This document shows positions 15,326-17,142 of a DNA stretch of 17,142 bases, in pieces (within the stretch, counting starts at the first letter, position 1; each line of letters begins with the position of its first letter). This DNA comes from CAADGY01 sp035714225. Lineage in GTDB: Bacteria; Acidobacteriota; Terriglobia; Bryobacterales; Bryobacteraceae. The DNA lies in contig DASTMK010000343.1 of NCBI GenBank assembly GCA_035714225.1, forward strand, positions 1 to 17,142, given 5' to 3'. Both the position numbers and the translations under genes were made by a program. A model generated the notes under the pieces. That model did no database searches and had not been told where the DNA came from. It worked only from the letters and a program-made list of their open reading frames with translations.

Positions 15326-16186
15326 ATGAACAGACGTGAATTCATGACTGCCTCGGCCGCCGCACTTGCCGCCGCCGTTCCTGCCAGGCCCGCGAAGCTG
15401 CCTGTTCAGAAGGGGGTCATCATCAGCATGCTCCCCAAAGAGCTGAGCCTCGCCGACAGAATGAAGATCGCAAGAGACGTGGGCTTCGACGTCCTGGAAT
15501 GCCTCACCACGCCCGATCAGAAAGAAGCCGACGCCATCAAGGCTGCCGCGGAAAAGGCGGACCTGCGGATTCATTCGGTCATGAACATGGCGCATTGGAA
15601 ATTCCCGCTGTCTTCGGCGGACCCGGCCGTCGTGAAAACCAGCATGGAAGGGATGGAGACCAGCCTGAAGAACGCGCACTTCTGGGGAGCGGACGCCGTG
15701 CTGCTGGTGCCCGCCGTCGTCAATCCGCAAACATCCTATCAGGACGCCTGGACGCGCTCCCAGCGGCAGATCCGCCAGCTCCTCCCGATGGCGGAAGATT
15801 TGAAGGTTGTGATCGCGGTGGAAGAAGTCTGGAACAAATTCCTGCTCAGCCCGCTCGAATTCGCGCGGTATGTGGATGAGTTCAACAGCCCGTGGGTAAG
15901 GGCCTACTTCGATGTCGGCAACGTTGTATTGTACGGCTATCCGCAGGATTGGATTCGTACGCTCGGCAAGAGGATCATGAAAGTGCACCTGAAGGATTTC
16001 CGCTTCAAGAACCGGGTTGCCGAATTCGTGCCCCTGAAAGAGGGAGAGATTCAGTGGGATGAAATCCACAAGGCGCTCGCGGAAATCGATTATTCCGGAC
16101 CGGCCACGGTGGAATTGAACGGTGGAGATGAGGCGTACCTTCGCGAGGTCAGCCGGCGGGTCGACTCCATCCTTTCCGGAGTTTGA
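15326..16186 (+). CDS. Tat-exported sugar phosphate isomerase/epimerase-like TIM barrel (second of pair)
   Basis: The product is 286 residues. The classical Tat signal is MNRREFMTASAAALAAAVPA. The remainder is a xylose isomerase-like TIM barrel: LADRMKIARDVGFDVLEC, EKADLRIHSVMN, then candidate metal ligands Glu166/Glu167 in VIAVEEVWN, Asp196 in AYFDVGNVV, His221 in KVHLKDF and Glu263 in TVELNGGD. The LKDF and DVGN motifs resemble the hexulose-6-phosphate isomerase/UlaE-like branch, but the exported location argues against a cytoplasmic sugar phosphate role. An AAAGGAA ribosome site lies just upstream of the ATG. It differs in sequence from the first barrel, so this is not a recent tandem duplication. 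Confidence 0.9.
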   Translation: MNRREFMTASAAALAAAVPARPAKLPVQKGVIISMLPKELSLADRMKIARDVGFDVLECLTTPDQKEADAIKAAAEKADLRIHSVMNMAHWKFPLSSADPAVVKTSMEGMETSLKNAHFWGADAVLLVPAVVNPQTSYQDAWTRSQRQIRQLLPMAEDLKVVIAVEEVWNKFLLSPLEFARYVDEFNSPWVRAYFDVGNVVLYGYPQDWIRTLGKRIMKVHLKDFRFKNRVAEFVPLKEGEIQWDEIHKALAEIDYSGPATVELNGGDEAYLREVSRRVDSILSGV

Positions 16187-16219
16187 CCGGCTTGTCCTTT
16201 ATAAAGCGTCTGTAATGGC

Positions 16220-17142
16220 ATGAAAAAGTTTCTGATTGGTTTATTCAGCGGCATCCTGCTGTGCGTCCTGGTGGCGGTAATCGGCTTTTTCGCCTTGCTG
16301 CGATTCAGCGAACGGCGTCCATCGGTCGCTTCGCAATCCACGCTGTTTTTGAAGCTGGATGGTGAAGTTCCTGAAAGGCCTCCACTGGAAATCCCGGTTC
16401 CCTTCCTGGAGTCGCAGACGCCTGCCACCACGGCCGATTTATGGGGGATGTTCGAAAAAGCAGCGGCGGATCCGCGCATTAAGGCTCTTGTCCTGGCGCC
16501 GCGAAACGTCCAGGCAGGTTGGGGCAAGCTCCAGGAGATTCACGAAGGATTGCTGAAATTCGGAAAGTCCGGCAAGCCCGTCATCGCATGTCTGCAACTT
16601 CCCGGAGCGAAGGAGTATTACCTGGCGACCGCCGCCGGCCGCATCTACCTGTCCCGCGAAGATATCCTCGACCTCAAGGGCATTCGGGTGGAGGCGATGT
16701 TCTTCAAGAACACCCTCGATAAGCTCGGCGTGAAGCTCGAGGTGGAGCATGCCGGGCGCTACAAGGATGCGGGCGACGCCTTCACCCGCACTTCGATGAC
16801 TCCCGAAACGCGCGAAGTGCTCAACTCCGTGCTCGATGGCGTGTATGGAGGGCTCGTTCAGACCATTGCCGAGGGCAGAAACAAATCCCCCGACGAGATC
16901 CGGGCCGCCATCGACGAAGGCCCGTTCCTCGCCGGACAGGCGCTGTCAAAAGGCTTGGTGGATGCCCTGGCCTATGAAGATGAGGTTCTCAACGAGTTGG
17001 AAAATAATCTCGGTGGATCCGAGATCCGGCGAATCTCTCACCGCGACTACATCAAGGCCACCTCCTCCGGCGGCGGCGGGCGCGTTGTAGCGCTTCTGGT
17101 GGCGGACGGCACGATCTTGCGGGGCGAGGGTTCCGAGGGGAT
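16220..17142 (+). CDS. sppA: Signal peptide peptidase SppA, 67K type (3' end cut by window)
   Basis: The frame is open from the ATG at 16220 to the window edge, giving at least 307 residues. The N-terminus MKKFLIGLFSGILLCVLVAV is a membrane anchor. The Clp/crotonase-like N-domain follows (STLFLKLDGEVPERP, DLWGMFEKAAADPRIKALVL, EYYLATAAGRIYLSREDILD). GVKLEVEHAGRYKDAGDAFT contains Lys182, matching the catalytic lysine of E. coli SppA (GKYKSA). Near the edge the second domain begins (GRVVALLVADGTILRGEGSE); its catalytic serine would lie beyond the window. SppA cuts leftover signal peptides in the inner membrane. The 33 bases before the gene contain TATAAA at 16200-16205, a possible weak -10. The family call is strong; completeness cannot be judged. 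Confidence 0.92.
   Translation, partial: MKKFLIGLFSGILLCVLVAVIGFFALLRFSERRPSVASQSTLFLKLDGEVPERPPLEIPVPFLESQTPATTADLWGMFEKAAADPRIKALVLAPRNVQAGWGKLQEIHEGLLKFGKSGKPVIACLQLPGAKEYYLATAAGRIYLSREDILDLKGIRVEAMFFKNTLDKLGVKLEVEHAGRYKDAGDAFTRTSMTPETREVLNSVLDGVYGGLVQTIAEGRNKSPDEIRAAIDEGPFLAGQALSKGLVDALAYEDEVLNELENNLGGSEIRRISHRDYIKATSSGGGGRVVALLVADGTILRGEGSEG

Noticed and set aside
16183..16205. TTGACC and TATAAA before sppA as a standard promoter
   Set aside because: The spacing between them is only 11 bases, too short for a normal sigma-70 promoter.
16215..16223. A two-codon mini-frame ATGGCATGA overlapping the sppA start
   Set aside because: Such short overlaps occur by chance, and nothing else supports translational control.

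Overview
The window looks like chromosomal DNA of a GC-rich Acidobacteriota, most likely of the Bryobacterales/Solibacter type. This is inferred from gene content: a very large TonB-dependent receptor with an N-terminal carboxypeptidase-regulatory-like domain, a Tat-exported sulfatase, two Tat-exported xylose-isomerase-like TIM barrels, and a NarL-type two-component pair. No rRNA, tRNA, CRISPR array, insertion sequence or phage gene was seen. Most of the sequence is tightly packed coding DNA.

Layout. (1) Bases 2-3213, plus strand: a compact run containing the 3' part of a deoxyhypusine-synthase-like gene, a CPBP-family membrane protease, methylthioribose-1-phosphate isomerase (mtnA) and a secreted TlpA/ResA-like thioredoxin. 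The first three overlap as ATGA and TAATG and are probably translationally coupled. (2) Bases 3275-5436, plus strand: citrate synthase behind an AT-rich promoter-like stretch, followed after 11 bases by a secreted concanavalin-A-like protein. (3) Bases 5439-5862, minus strand: a decayed Fic-family gene that has lost its catalytic core. (4) Bases 5886-10521, minus strand: a two-gene unit, TonB-dependent receptor then sulfatase, ending in a 10-bp perfect hairpin. (5) Bases 10592-11824, plus strand and divergent from the receptor: an exported protein made almost entirely of ankyrin repeats. (6) Bases 11899-14268, plus strand: a soluble sensor histidine kinase and its LuxR-type response regulator. 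(7) Bases 14390-16186, plus strand: two consecutive Tat-exported sugar-isomerase-like TIM-barrel proteins. (8) Base 16220 to the right edge: the 5' part of a signal peptide peptidase SppA.

How the parts may work together. The receptor and sulfatase form a plausible uptake and desulfation unit for a sulfated substrate. The exported TIM barrels and the concanavalin-A-like protein fit a polysaccharide-degrading lifestyle. MtnA belongs to methionine salvage and citrate synthase to the TCA cycle. The kinase/regulator pair is orphan-like, and nothing in the sequence names its targets.

No clear new defence or mobile system is present. The points most worth a second look are the Fic remnant with two internal deletions, the recurring -10-like hexamer placed 5-6 bases before start codons that lack Shine-Dalgarno sequences (candidate leaderless genes), and the unassigned helical N-terminal domain of the sensor kinase.
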